NCBI RefSeq assembly: GCF_030063185.1
Contig: NZ_JASISP010000003.1
Coordinates: 137,024-201,023 of the forward strand
Length of the DNA: 64,000 nucleotides
Reading direction: 5' to 3'
Source of the DNA: Arthrobacter sp. H35-D1
Lineage (GTDB): Bacteria; Actinomycetota; Actinomycetes; Actinomycetales; Micrococcaceae
Positions 1-8,218 of this stretch are shown here, piece after piece. The position numbers and the translations under genes were made by a program. Below the pieces are notes generated by a model. It made no database searches and was not told the origin of the DNA. It worked only from the letters and a program-made list of their open reading frames with translations. Numbering within the stretch: the stretch's first letter is position 1; every line of letters begins with the position of its first letter.

Positions 1-2230
1 TTTCTGAGTTCCGGTCGTGGTGGTATATGTTGCGGCGTTCCCTGCCGGTGGTGTCCTCGGAATAGGGTGGCTTGAACCAGGCGATGCCGCCTTCCCGCCG
101 GACGCTCCAGCCCTTGTCATGAAGGTAGTGGTGGTGCAGGCTGCAGCACAGGACGCCGTTGTCCACGCTGGTGGTGCCCCCGTCCTGCCACGGGACAATG
201 TGGTGGGCTTCCGTCCACTGTGCCGGTGCCATGCAGTCCGGGAATGTGCAGCCCATGTCCCGGGCCACGAGAACCTTGCGCTGGGCGAAGGTGAAAAGCC
301 GTTGCGTGCGGCCGATATCCAGGATTTCACCATTGGAGCCGACCAGCATCTCGGTGACACCGGCGCTGCACATCTTCTCGGCAAACAATGACAATGGCAC
401 CTGGCCGCTGTAGGGGGAATCCACGGTGCCAGCATTGGACCGGCGGTCCGGGTCTTCCTGTGTGAGGGAGAGATACAACTGCGTCTTCAGTCCGCCGTTG
501 ATGGGCAGCTTGTCTGTTCCGGCGGCCAGCGTGAGGCAGTGGAGCATGCCGTCCAACAGCATTTGTGCCCGGGTGCGTTTGTCCCTGATGGCCGTATCCG
601 TGCTGTTGGGAGCGATGGGGCTCAGCCCCGGGAGGTTCTCTTCCGATCCGGGTGCCGGCACCCAGACGCCGTTGACCAGGTGGGGCCAGGGCTGCGGGTT
701 CGCTTCCTGCAGGTTTTCGCCGTCCGAAACATCTTCCTCAGGTGGGGCCTGTCCGGACCACCATCTGGCTTCTGGCACTTCCTGTGTCCCGGAACAGCAG
801 TCATCATTGGGTGTCTGTGCGCCCCTGTACGGATCGGTGCCATCGCATGGCTCCGCATCGCAGCACGGCTCCGCGGCGATGAATGGTCCGGTGCTTCCGT
901 ACAGCCCGCCATCAGGAGCCGGATCCCAGCCATTTGCGTCTTTTGCAAGGTCAGGGAACCAGAACCATGACTCTCCTTCATAAGCTGGCGGAATTGCATT
1001 GGGTGGAGCGTTGGGAGGTCGCGGCGGAACTTTGCCCGGCGCCAACGGTCGCCTCCAGCCCTGGGCGGCTGCAGAGGTTCCACGCTGTGGAGATCTCGGA
1101 GCCGGATCCCGGGCGGGGTTCGTGTCCGAACGCGAAGAGCTCCGATCCCGGGACGGCGGTGAGGAAGCTGGTGGTGGCTGCGGGGGCGAAGCGATGCCAA
1201 GGCCGGATGCCGGATTGCCCAGCAACCGAGCCAGTTGGTCAGGTGACAGGAGCAACTGCGAGTCCTTCGGCTGGGCGCATGCCGGCTTCGCACCATCTCG
1301 CTGCACAGTGGCTCCTTGCTGTGAGTCGCAGGACTCTTCCTGGGCGGAATCCTGCGCACTGCTGCTCTGCCGCTTGGGATTTGTGGCCCAGTCGATGCAA
1401 GCCATGGTTTGTTCGTACTGGCTGATGGTCATGTAGCCGTCGATCTTGACCTATCCGCGGTAGGGGCGGCGGAAGGAGATGTCTTGTTTGGCCAGCCGCT
1501 GGGATTCGGAGGGTTTTTGCCCGTCCGGATCGAGCAGGGCCAGCGCCCGAATGCCCAAGTGCCGCAGGAAATATGGTGGCTCAACCTCGGCATGTTCAGT
1601 GAGCGTGGCCTCCAGGGACCGGGCCTGTCCGGCCTCGATTGTTCCTGACTTCTCCAGCCGGGCCGCTTGGTCAACGAAACCGGAAACTATCAACGCCTGT
1701 TCGGTTGAGATCAGGCCCGAAAAGAGCGCGGATCCAAGCACGGGCTGGCTGGGGTCGGTTGTCACCAGCGTCAACGGGTCCGTGGACGGCAGGAACCGGT
1801 CCGCCAGCCGGAGCCGGTTGTTGGCCTCGGCCCGGCTGATGTTCAGCGAAGAACTTACGAAGTCAACGGGTTTTTGATGCCCTGCCCCCTGATACCGTCC
1901 GGCAGAAACACGTTCGGCAAGGTCTCCTGCCGAGTCAACCGTCAGCCCCTGAAGGAAGTGGTTCAAATGCTCCAGGGTCTGCGCCCAGGCGGCGGCTTCA
2001 TGGTCACTGAGCGATGCCAAGTCAAGGCCTATGGCCGTGGACAGCAAAGCGCGGGTATCGGTGACTCCCTCGGAAGTGCCCAGACAGCCGTCAGCGGAGG
2101 GACCCGGTGTGGCCGAGGCGGCCCTGACGAGTGATTCGGCAAGGGCCACCAGCCGGTGGAGGTGTTCACCAGCTGCCCTGCGACCCTGTGTGGAACCGGG
2201 ATGCCCCGGCCCCTTTGCCGTCGTTTCCAT
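1..2230 (-). pseudogene. DUF222/13E12-repeat HNH endonuclease-like gene, amber-interrupted, partial
   Basis: The gene reads leftward and leaves the window at its 3' end. The first 259 codons (ATG at 2230) form a DUF222-type helical domain and end in TAG at 1451-1453, just after PYRG. The same frame then stays open with no stop to base 1 and encodes the rest of the family: VKIDGYMTISQ directly after the stop, a long Pro/Ser/Asp-rich middle, and an HNH nuclease segment near the left edge with AHHIVPWQDGG and LCCSLHHHYLHDKGW. A single base change (for example CAG to TAG) would explain the break. The family is multicopy in Actinobacteria and of unclear function. A second start at ATG 1432 could give a separate C-terminal protein. 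The amber could also be a sequencing error. Confidence 0.8.
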
Positions 2231-2389
2231 ACATCAAACATTACGCGGAGGGTCAGACATTATAAGGTGAAAAATCGAAAATGAGGATAACTCTAGTAAG
2301 TGCTCGAACTGTGGAGGAATCATTCGGTAAAAATAGCTTCTCGTCGGCCGGAAATTGCGGTCATTAGCGAATGAATGGGCTGATTGAGA

Positions 2390-3007
2390 CTATTTCCGCA
2401 GGCCGTCGAGGGTTATGGCCAGCACGTCGTCTGCCAGCTTCGCCGCGGATAGGCTGCCTCCTGGTTTGTACCACTCGACGATGGAATTGACGGTGCCGAA
2501 GAGCAGTCGGGTGACGGTGGCGGCGGCAATGTCGTCCCGCAGGGAGCCGTCGGACTGTGCCGCGGAAACCAATCCGGTGATGGTGCGGTCGAAAGCGCGG
2601 CGGCGTGAGAGCGCCTCCCGTTCCATTTCCGTGTTCCCGCGCAGGCGCAGCAGGAGCGTGACGAAAGGCAGCCGCCCCACCAGCACCGCCACGGTCTGCC
2701 TGAGCACAAACTCAAGGCGGGCATCGGGCGTTCCGGAGGTGGCGCCGTCGAGCATTAAAACGCCTTCAAGGCCACCCAGGGCTTCCTCCAGTGCGAGCCG
2801 CAGCAGTTCCTCCTTGGATGGCACATGGTGGTAAATGGCTGACTTCGAGATGCCCAGCTTCCCCGCAAGAAGGCCCATCGAGGTGGCCTCATAGCCGTGC
2901 AGGTTGAAAACTTCCACGGCAATCCGCAGTACCGACTGCTGGTCATAACCGGGCCGGCCGCGCTTGGCGGCGGGGGCTTGTGTAGCGGCTGGGGGAGTCT
3001 TTGGCAT
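2390..3007 (-). CDS. TetR/AcrR-family regulator of the paa genes (PaaR-like)
   Basis: A TetR-type repressor. The N-terminal helix-turn-helix follows the RGRPGYDQQSVLRIAVEVF segment and includes LAGKLGISKSAIYHHVPSKEELL; the rest is the helical ligand-binding and dimer domain. It is the last gene of the leftward paaI-paaK unit, so it probably senses a phenylacetate-derived CoA ester and represses both paa arms; that role is inferred from position and from two operator-like sites at 4882-4900 and 5282-5300. The start is uncertain. ATG 3007 gives MPKTPP, a usual TetR N-terminus. GTG 3070 overlaps the paaK stop by 4 bp and would add 21 residues through translational coupling. Confidence 0.85.
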   Translation of the reverse strand: MPKTPPAATQAPAAKRGRPGYDQQSVLRIAVEVFNLHGYEATSMGLLAGKLGISKSAIYHHVPSKEELLRLALEEALGGLEGVLMLDGATSGTPDARLEFVLRQTVAVLVGRLPFVTLLLRLRGNTEMEREALSRRRAFDRTITGLVSAAQSDGSLRDDIAAATVTRLLFGTVNSIVEWYKPGGSLSAAKLADDVLAITLDGLRK

Positions 3008-3066
3008 GGTCCCTAGTTTCTCACGGGGCCGCGCGTGGCCTGGCCCCGTGGCCTTTGCCGGGGAAG

Positions 3067-4380
3067 TCACCGGGGGCGGTTGTCGTAGATGCGGCGCAAC
3101 TTGCCGTTGGAACGTGCCAGCGAGCCGGGTTCGGCGACGTCGACGGCACAGGAGACACCAATGTGGCTTTTGATCTGCGCGCGCAGTGCCAGCGCGGCGG
3201 CGGCCCGGTCCTCCGGCGTCGTATTTTCGCGCGGTTCTATATGGACGGTCATCTGGTCCAGGCGCGCCGTGCGGGTCAATTCCAGCTGAAAATGCGGGCT
3301 CAGGGCGGGGATGCGCAGGGCGAGTGCCTCAATCTGAGAGGGGAACAGGTTGATGCCGTGCAGGATGATCATGTCGTCGCTGCGTCCGGAGATGCGCGCC
3401 ATCCTGCGCATGGACGGGCGGGCGGTCCCGGGCAGCAAGCTGGAAAGGTCGTTGGTGCGGTAGCGGATGACCGGCAGCGCCTCCTTGGTCAGCGAGGTGA
3501 ACACCAGCTCGCCCGTCTGCCCGCCGGGCAGCACCGTGGAATGGTCCATCGGGTCGATGATCTCCGGAATGAAGTGGTCCTCCCATACATGGTCGCCGTC
3601 CTTTGTCTCAACGCATTCGCCGGCCACGCCCGGGCCCATGACCTCGGAGAGCCCGTAGATGTCACATGCATCCAGGTCCATGCCGCTTTCCAGTTCATGG
3701 CGCATCTCATCGGTCCACGGTTCGGCGCCGCACACGGCAACCTTCAGCGAGGTGCTGCGCGGGTCGATGCCCTGGTGGGCCATCGCGTCCATGAGGGCCA
3801 GCAGGTAGGTGGGCGTGCACATGATGGCATCCGGCTCGAAGTCCTGGATCAGCTGGATTTGCTTCTCCGTCTGCCCTCCCGACATGGGAATGACAGTGGT
3901 GCCCAGTGCCTCGGCGCCGTAGTGGGCGCCGAGCCCGCCGGTGAACAGCCCGTAGCCGTAGGCGTTGTGGACTTTCATGCCGGGGCGCACGCCGGACGCC
4001 CGCATGGACCGCGCCACCAGCGACCCCCAGATGTTGATGTCGTTCCTTGTGTACCCCACCACCGTGGGCCGGCCCGTGGTGCCGGAGCTGGCATGGATGC
4101 GCAGCACCTCGCTCTGCGGCACGGCGAACATGCCAAACGGGTACTCCAGCCGCAGGTCTTCCTTGGCGGTGTACGGGAATTTGCTCAGGTCCGCCAGTTC
4201 CCTAAGGTCCGTGGGGTGCACTCCCGCCTCGTCGAACTTGCGCTTATACAGCGGCACCCGGTCATAGGCGTAAGCCAGAGTGTGCTGCAGCCGCGTGAGC
4301 TGCAGGGCTTCCAACTCGTCGCGGCTCATCAGCTCGGCGGCATCCAGCTGGGAAGGGTCGGCCGGGGCGGTTTCGATCAT
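3067..4380 (-). CDS. paaK: phenylacetate-CoA ligase PaaK
   Basis: This cytoplasmic ANL-superfamily ligase activates phenylacetate with ATP and CoA to phenylacetyl-CoA, the entry step of the aerobic hybrid pathway. Its length of 437 residues is usual for PaaK. The adenylate-forming motif SSGTTGRP lies near residues 98-105. Further motifs are YRTNDLSS and, near the C-terminal domain, RISGRSDDMIILHGINLFPSQIE split around the hinge. The start ATG overlaps the stop of paaI by 4 bp (ATGA), and its own stop overlaps a possible GTG start of the tetR gene, so the three genes read as one leftward operon. Confidence 0.95.
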   Translation of the reverse strand: MIETAPADPSQLDAAELMSRDELEALQLTRLQHTLAYAYDRVPLYKRKFDEAGVHPTDLRELADLSKFPYTAKEDLRLEYPFGMFAVPQSEVLRIHASSGTTGRPTVVGYTRNDINIWGSLVARSMRASGVRPGMKVHNAYGYGLFTGGLGAHYGAEALGTTVIPMSGGQTEKQIQLIQDFEPDAIMCTPTYLLALMDAMAHQGIDPRSTSLKVAVCGAEPWTDEMRHELESGMDLDACDIYGLSEVMGPGVAGECVETKDGDHVWEDHFIPEIIDPMDHSTVLPGGQTGELVFTSLTKEALPVIRYRTNDLSSLLPGTARPSMRRMARISGRSDDMIILHGINLFPSQIEALALRIPALSPHFQLELTRTARLDQMTVHIEPRENTTPEDRAAAALALRAQIKSHIGVSCAVDVAEPGSLARSNGKLRRIYDNRPR

Positions 4381-4862
4381 GATGGCACAGACCTTTCAAA
4401 ACTTGTGCGGGTGTTCGTGTGAGAGCCGTTCACGTGTAGGGCGGGGATGGTCCGGCTGCGGCCACGGAATTCGGCCACCACGGCGGGCTCGCCGCCGTTT
4501 TCGGCGACGACCTGCACGTCGTACAGGCCGCTTCGGCCCTGCTGTTGGCGCCGGTTGGCCACCGCAATGAGCCGCTGACCGGCGCTCGTTGGTGCCAGGA
4601 AATTAATGTCCACGCCGGACGCCACTGTCACGCTGTCCCCGTCGCCGCCGGTGGAATTGCAGGCCAGGGCAAAGGCGGAATCCGCGAAGGCGAAGATCAT
4701 GCCGCCGTGTGTGACGCCAAAGCCGTTCATCATTTCCGTGCGCAGCGTCATGGCGATGGTTGCGCGGCCTTCGCCGAAACTGAGCACCTCGATGCCCAGC
4801 CATTCGGAGGCGCTGTCATTGAGCAGGAGCGGGTGCTGTGCCCCGGCTTCGTTGGACGCCAT
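4377..4862 (-). CDS. paaI: PaaI-type hotdog-fold acyl-CoA thioesterase
   Basis: A hotdog-fold thioesterase, expected to hydrolyse phenylacetyl-CoA or hydroxyphenylacetyl-CoA and release trapped CoA from dead-end intermediates. The family signature VTHGGMIFAFADSAFALACN lies near residues 50-70. The length of 161 residues fits PaaI with a short N-terminal extension. A GGGAG ribosome-binding site precedes ATG 4862. It is the first gene of the leftward paaI-paaK-tetR unit and overlaps paaK by 4 bp. Its promoter region contains the operator-like site at 4882-4900. Confidence 0.92.
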   Translation of the reverse strand: MASNEAGAQHPLLLNDSASEWLGIEVLSFGEGRATIAMTLRTEMMNGFGVTHGGMIFAFADSAFALACNSTGGDGDSVTVASGVDINFLAPTSAGQRLIAVANRRQQQGRSGLYDVQVVAENGGEPAVVAEFRGRSRTIPALHVNGSHTNTRTSFERSVPS

Positions 4863-4881
4863 GTGCGCTCCCTGTTCTTTA

Positions 4882-4900
4882 CTGAATGTTCATTAGGTAA
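4882..4900. promoter_or_regulatory. putative TetR (PaaR-like) operator upstream of paaI
   Basis: The 19-mer CTGAATGTTCATTAGGTAA contains the dyad AATG-tt-CATT and matches the 19-mer at 5282-5300 at 13 of 19 positions, in the same orientation (CTGAAnGnnCnnTnGGTAA). It lies 20 bp before the paaI start, where a bound repressor would block the leftward operon. That the TetR protein encoded by the third gene of that operon binds here is inferred. Confidence 0.5.
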
Positions 4901-5004
4901 TTCACTCCAGTATTGCCGTGCCGGAACTCGCAGGCAAGACTGAATTGCATGCAACATAGCGGGCGGATCAAAGACCGAGGGCCTTTGCAGGGGAGATGTT
5001 TGTC

Positions 5005-5214
5005 GTGACGATCAACGCGGGGGGTCGGGAAATGCTGGAGGCGGAGGCCGCCTGCCACCAGTTCTTTCTGGCCCGGATTGACGCCACCCCGGTTTACGGC
5101 AAATACAGGCTCACCTCACCCCCAGTCGAGCACTACTTGATCCAAATCTGGCCCGAGACCGGCATTCGCCCACGAGAGACGGTGCGGGACGACGGGTTCG
5201 GCGTGGGCGCATAA
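5005..5214 (+). CDS. small hypothetical protein
   Basis: A 69-residue reading frame from GTG 5005, with a GGGGAG ribosome-binding site 9 nt upstream. ATG 4996 lies too close to that site to use it. The product reads VTINAGGREM at the start and carries a central segment GKYRLTSPPVEHYLIQIWPE with alternating hydrophobic residues, which suggests a small beta-rich soluble domain. No signal peptide or membrane segment is visible. It sits alone between the two paa arms and is unlike a shadow frame because it has a fitting start signal and a protein-like composition. Function unknown. Confidence 0.45.
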   Translation: MTINAGGREMLEAEAACHQFFLARIDATPVYGKYRLTSPPVEHYLIQIWPETGIRPRETVRDDGFGVGA

Positions 5215-5254
5215 CCCCGGGCCGCATTGTTTGCCGAGTCCTGCCGTTCGTTCG

Positions 5255-5283
5255 TTGACTGGCCATGAACCGGGCTATATCCT
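5255..5283 (+). promoter_or_regulatory. putative promoter of the paaABCDE operon
   Basis: TTGACT (5255-5260) and TATCCT (5278-5283) are separated by 17 bp and resemble -35 and -10 boxes of a housekeeping sigma factor. The operator-like 19-mer at 5282-5300 begins at the end of the -10 box and would cover the transcription start. The repeat CCGTTCGTT at 5244-5252, just upstream of the -35 box, also occurs in the reverse complement of that operator. Confidence 0.5.
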
Positions 5284-5300
5284 GAACGAACGGTCGGTAA
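5282..5300. promoter_or_regulatory. putative TetR (PaaR-like) operator at the paaA promoter
   Basis: CTGAACGAACGGTCGGTAA contains an imperfect dyad, AACGAACGGTCGGT, in which 10 of 14 positions are symmetric. It shares 13 of 19 positions with the site at 4882-4900 upstream of paaI. Its place immediately after the -10 box suits repression of paaA by the linked TetR protein. Confidence 0.55.
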
Positions 5301-5365
5301 TTAGTTTTCGGCCGTGCTGAATTGCACAGAACCGTGTTGACGGGGACAGCGTCGAAGGAGAAGCC

Positions 5366-6340
5366 ATGGCCAACGAGCAACAACTTCAAGATGCCGCCGG
5401 AGAAGCCAACTTCGCGACGGTCATCGCCAAGGACTCCCGGATTGAGCCAAAGGACTGGATGCCCGGGGACTACCGCCATGCGTTGGTGCGGCAAATGTCC
5501 CAGCACGCGCACTCGGAGATTATCGGCATGCAGCCGGAAGTAAACTGGATCACGCGCGCCCCGAGCCTGAAGCGCAAGGCCATCCTCATGGCGAAGGTGC
5601 AGGACGAAGCCGGGCATGGCTTGTATCTGTATTCGGCCACGGAAACGCTGGGCACCACCCGCGACACCATGACGGAACAACTACTGGCCGGCAAGGCCCG
5701 GTATTCGTCCATTTTCAACTACCCGGCCGTGAGCTGGGCAGACATGGGCGCCATCGGTTGGATGGTGGACGGTGCCGCGATCACCAACCAAGTTCCGCTG
5801 TGCCGGGCATCGTACGGGCCGTATGCCCGGGCCATGGTGCGCATCTGCAAGGAGGAATCCTTCCACCAGCGGCAGGGTTTTGAAATCCTGTTGGAGCTCT
5901 CGCACGGCACCCCGGCGCAAAAGGCGATGGCGCAGGATGCGGTGAATCGCTGGTACGCCCCGTCGCTGATGATGTTCGGCCCGCCAGACTCGGATTCGCC
6001 GAACTCGGGCAAGTCCATGGCGTGGAACATCAAGCGCTTCAGCAACGACGAATTGCGCTCCCGCTTTGTGGGGATGCTTGCCGAACAGGTCAAGGTGCTT
6101 GAGCTGGACCTGCCCGACCCCGAGGTTCGATTCAACGAGGACGCCGGGAAATGGGAGCACGGGCCCCTCGACTGGGAGGAGTTCAAGGAGGTCTTGGCCG
6201 GCCGCGGCCCTTGCAACACCCAGCGCATGGAACGCCGTCGCGCCGCGCACGACGACGGTGCCTGGGTTCGTGAGGCCGCCGCAGCCTACGCCGCGAAACA
6301 GTCCGCCGCACATGAGACGGCCGCCCGGAAAGCTGCCTAG
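5366..6340 (+). CDS. paaA: 1,2-phenylacetyl-CoA epoxidase, subunit PaaA
   Basis: The catalytic subunit of the multicomponent ring-1,2-epoxidase, which converts phenylacetyl-CoA with O2 to ring-1,2-epoxyphenylacetyl-CoA. It is a ferritin-like di-iron protein of 324 residues, the usual length. The carboxylate-bridged di-iron ligand motifs are visible as E81-A-G-H84 (in [18 protein letters not shown]) and E164-S-F-H167 (in [15 protein letters not shown]). The C-terminal tail is Ala-rich. AAGGAGAAGCC precedes the ATG. It is the first gene of the rightward operon, and paaB starts 2 nt after its stop. Confidence 0.97.
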   Translation: MANEQQLQDAAGEANFATVIAKDSRIEPKDWMPGDYRHALVRQMSQHAHSEIIGMQPEVNWITRAPSLKRKAILMAKVQDEAGHGLYLYSATETLGTTRDTMTEQLLAGKARYSSIFNYPAVSWADMGAIGWMVDGAAITNQVPLCRASYGPYARAMVRICKEESFHQRQGFEILLELSHGTPAQKAMAQDAVNRWYAPSLMMFGPPDSDSPNSGKSMAWNIKRFSNDELRSRFVGMLAEQVKVLELDLPDPEVRFNEDAGKWEHGPLDWEEFKEVLAGRGPCNTQRMERRRAAHDDGAWVREAAAAYAAKQSAAHETAARKAA

Positions 6341-6342
6341 CC

Positions 6343-6669
6343 ATGTGTCCGGAAACTGAAAGCGCGACGCCGGTCCCCGCCCCGGGTGCCACGCATTGGC
6401 CCTTGTGGGAGGTCTTCGTCCGCTCGAACAGGGGATTGAGCCACGTCCATGCAGGGTCGCTGCACGCGCCCGACGCAACCATGGCGCTGCGCAACGCCCG
6501 CGACCTCTACACCCGGCGCAATGAAGGCGTGTCTATTTGGGTTGTCCCCTCCGATGCCATCGCCGCCTCCGACCCCGATGCGAAGGGCTCCTTTTTCGAA
6601 TCCCCGCAGGGCAAGGACTACCGGCATGCAACGTACTACACGAAGAGCGAAGGGGTGAAGCACCTGTGA
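6343..6669 (+). CDS. paaB: 1,2-phenylacetyl-CoA epoxidase, subunit PaaB
   Basis: The small structural subunit of the epoxidase, thought to bridge PaaA-PaaC pairs. It has 108 residues, close to the family norm. The characteristic segments are WPLWEVFVRSNRGLSHVHAGSLHA and ALRNARDLYTRRNEGVSIWVVPS, each near the expected position, and YYTKSEGVKHL at the end. It starts 2 nt after paaA, and its stop overlaps the GTG start proposed for paaC, so translation is probably coupled. Confidence 0.96.
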   Translation: MCPETESATPVPAPGATHWPLWEVFVRSNRGLSHVHAGSLHAPDATMALRNARDLYTRRNEGVSIWVVPSDAIAASDPDAKGSFFESPQGKDYRHATYYTKSEGVKHL

Positions 6670-7676
6670 TCCCCACCGGCTCCCCTCACTCGCAAGTCCC
6701 CGGCAGCTCCCCTCACTCGCAAGCTCGTGACGGGTCCCGCGCTGCTGTGGGCCCCCGCGACGGGTCCCGCGCCGGCGTGGGCCCATCCACCGGCTCCGAG
6801 TCAGACACGGCACACCACCGCAACCCGACGCCCTATTCGCAGGGTGAGAGCTCGGCGTCGGCCACCCGGATCACGCCGGGGAACGCGCTGCGCCCGGAGG
6901 ACATTGCGCTGGCAGCCGCGGCCGGCACGGCCAAGCCCAGCGAAGGAGTGGCCGAATACGCGCTCCGCCTGGGGGACGACGCGCTGATCCTGGCCCAGCG
7001 ACTGGGCCATTGGATCTCCCGCGGCCCCGAACTGGAGGAAGACGTGGCGCTGGGCAATATCGCGCTGGACCAACTGGGCCATGCACGCTCATTCCTGAGC
7101 TACGCCGGCGCGGCCTGGGGCAAGACCGAGGACGACTTGGCTTACTACCGCAGCGAATCCGAATTCCGCTCGGCACATCTTTTTGAACAACCCAATGGCG
7201 ACTTTGCGGCCACCATTGCCCGCCAGTTCATCGCCGCCAGCTACCAATATCCTCTCTACCGCGAATTGAGCGGTTCGAGCGACCCCATGCTGGCGGCCAT
7301 CGCTGCAAAGGCCGTGAAGGAAGTGGATTACCACCTGGACCACAGCACGCAGTGGGTGCTGCGCTTGGGCGGCGGGACAGAGGAATCGCGGCGCCGCATG
7401 ATCGCCGGGCTGGAGAACATGTGGCCGTATGTCGGCGAGCTGTTCGAGGACGATCCGCTGGCAGCGCACGTGGGGGACGCCGTCGTGGTGCCAACAAGTT
7501 TGAAGGATGAATTTGACCGGGCCACAGGGGCGGTCCTGGCGCAAGCAGAACTGGAGGTGCCTGCGCACCCCATGGCCACCGGCGGTGGACGGCGCGGGCG
7601 GCACTCGGAGCATTTGGGGTACCTGCTGGCGGAAATGCAGGTCCTGGCACGTGAATTTCCCGGGGCAAGCTGGTGA
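6666..7676 (+). CDS. paaC: 1,2-phenylacetyl-CoA epoxidase, subunit PaaC, with repeat-rich N-terminal extension
   Basis: The non-catalytic ferritin-like partner of PaaA. The family domain starts near residue 85 and runs to the end, with YALRLGDDALILAQRLGHWISRGPELEEDVALGNIALDQLGHAR and, later, KEVDYHLDHSTQWVLRLGGGTEESRRR. The only start that fits the paaB junction is GTG 6666, overlapping the paaB TGA (GTGA). This gives 336 residues, about 80 more than usual. The extra N-terminus is low-complexity, rich in Ser, Gly, Pro and Arg, and encoded by short direct repeats (6679-6723 and 6729-6772). No in-frame ATG lies between the repeats and the conserved domain, although a downstream non-ATG start cannot be excluded. 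Confidence 0.93.
   Translation: MIPTGSPHSQVPGSSPHSQARDGSRAAVGPRDGSRAGVGPSTGSESDTAHHRNPTPYSQGESSASATRITPGNALRPEDIALAAAAGTAKPSEGVAEYALRLGDDALILAQRLGHWISRGPELEEDVALGNIALDQLGHARSFLSYAGAAWGKTEDDLAYYRSESEFRSAHLFEQPNGDFAATIARQFIAASYQYPLYRELSGSSDPMLAAIAAKAVKEVDYHLDHSTQWVLRLGGGTEESRRRMIAGLENMWPYVGELFEDDPLAAHVGDAVVVPTSLKDEFDRATGAVLAQAELEVPAHPMATGGGRRGRHSEHLGYLLAEMQVLAREFPGASW
6679..6772. repeat. direct repeats within the paaC 5' end
   Basis: GCTCCCCTCACTCGCAAG occurs at 6679-6696 and again at 6706-6723 (27-bp offset). GACGGGTCCCGCGC occurs at 6729-6742 and 6759-6772 (30-bp offset), each followed after a short variable stretch by GTGGGCCC. Both offsets are multiples of three, so copy-number change would keep the PaaC frame. 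Confidence 0.85.
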
Positions 7677-8218
7677 GCGTCGTGAGAGAAGCGAACACCG
7701 CAGGCATCGAAGTCTCGCAGCAGGAGGCGTGGGACATCGCCGCGGCCGTGTGTGATCCCGAGCTGCCCGTCCTGACCATCGCGGATCTGGGCATTCTGCG
7801 CGGGGTTGACGTGCGCCCGGCACAGCCTGGCAGCGAAGTGGCCGTGCGGGTGACCATCACGCCGACGTACTCGGGCTGCCCCGCCATGGACACCATCCGC
7901 AGCGACGTGCGCGCCGCTTTCGAGAAGGCGGGCCTGCCGGGTGTGGAGGTGGTGACGGTCCTGTCGCCGGCGTGGACCACCGACTGGATGAGCGCCGAGG
8001 GCCGGGCAAAGTTGGCGGCGTTTGGGATCGCGCCGCCCACCGGGAAGTCGTCGGCGGGCGGGCACAGCGGCCCGGTGCGGCTGGCCCTGCAGGTCAAGTG
8101 TCCGCAGTGCCAGTCGCTGAACACGCGCGAGCTGACGCGATTCGGTTCAACATCCTGCAAGGCGCTCTACGTCTGCGGGGATTGCAAGGAACCGTTCGAC
8201 TACTTCAAGGTGCTCTGA
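7673..8218 (+). CDS. paaD: phenylacetyl-CoA epoxidase assembly protein PaaD
   Basis: A MIP18/SufT-like protein of 181 residues needed for maturation of the epoxidase, probably through Fe-S delivery to PaaE. The N-terminal domain has the family pattern AVCDPELPVLTIADLGILRGV and ITPTYSGCPAMDTI. The C-terminus carries a zinc-ribbon-like pair, CPQCQSLNTRELTRFGSTSC and CGDCKEPFDYFKVL. The GTG start overlaps the last codons of paaC (4 bp). The stop shares one base with the ATG of paaE (TGATG). Confidence 0.95.
   Translation: MSVVREANTAGIEVSQQEAWDIAAAVCDPELPVLTIADLGILRGVDVRPAQPGSEVAVRVTITPTYSGCPAMDTIRSDVRAAFEKAGLPGVEVVTVLSPAWTTDWMSAEGRAKLAAFGIAPPTGKSSAGGHSGPVRLALQVKCPQCQSLNTRELTRFGSTSCKALYVCGDCKEPFDYFKVL

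Noticed and set aside
3001..4422. A 473-codon open frame on the plus strand across paaK
   Set aside because: It is the antisense shadow of paaK in GC-rich DNA: the protein has no domain pattern and is His/Gly/Ala/Arg-rich, while the minus frame is a clear PaaK.
6679..6772. Short direct repeats considered as a CRISPR-like array
   Set aside because: Only two copies of each repeat occur, the spacers are too short, and the region is in frame with PaaC.
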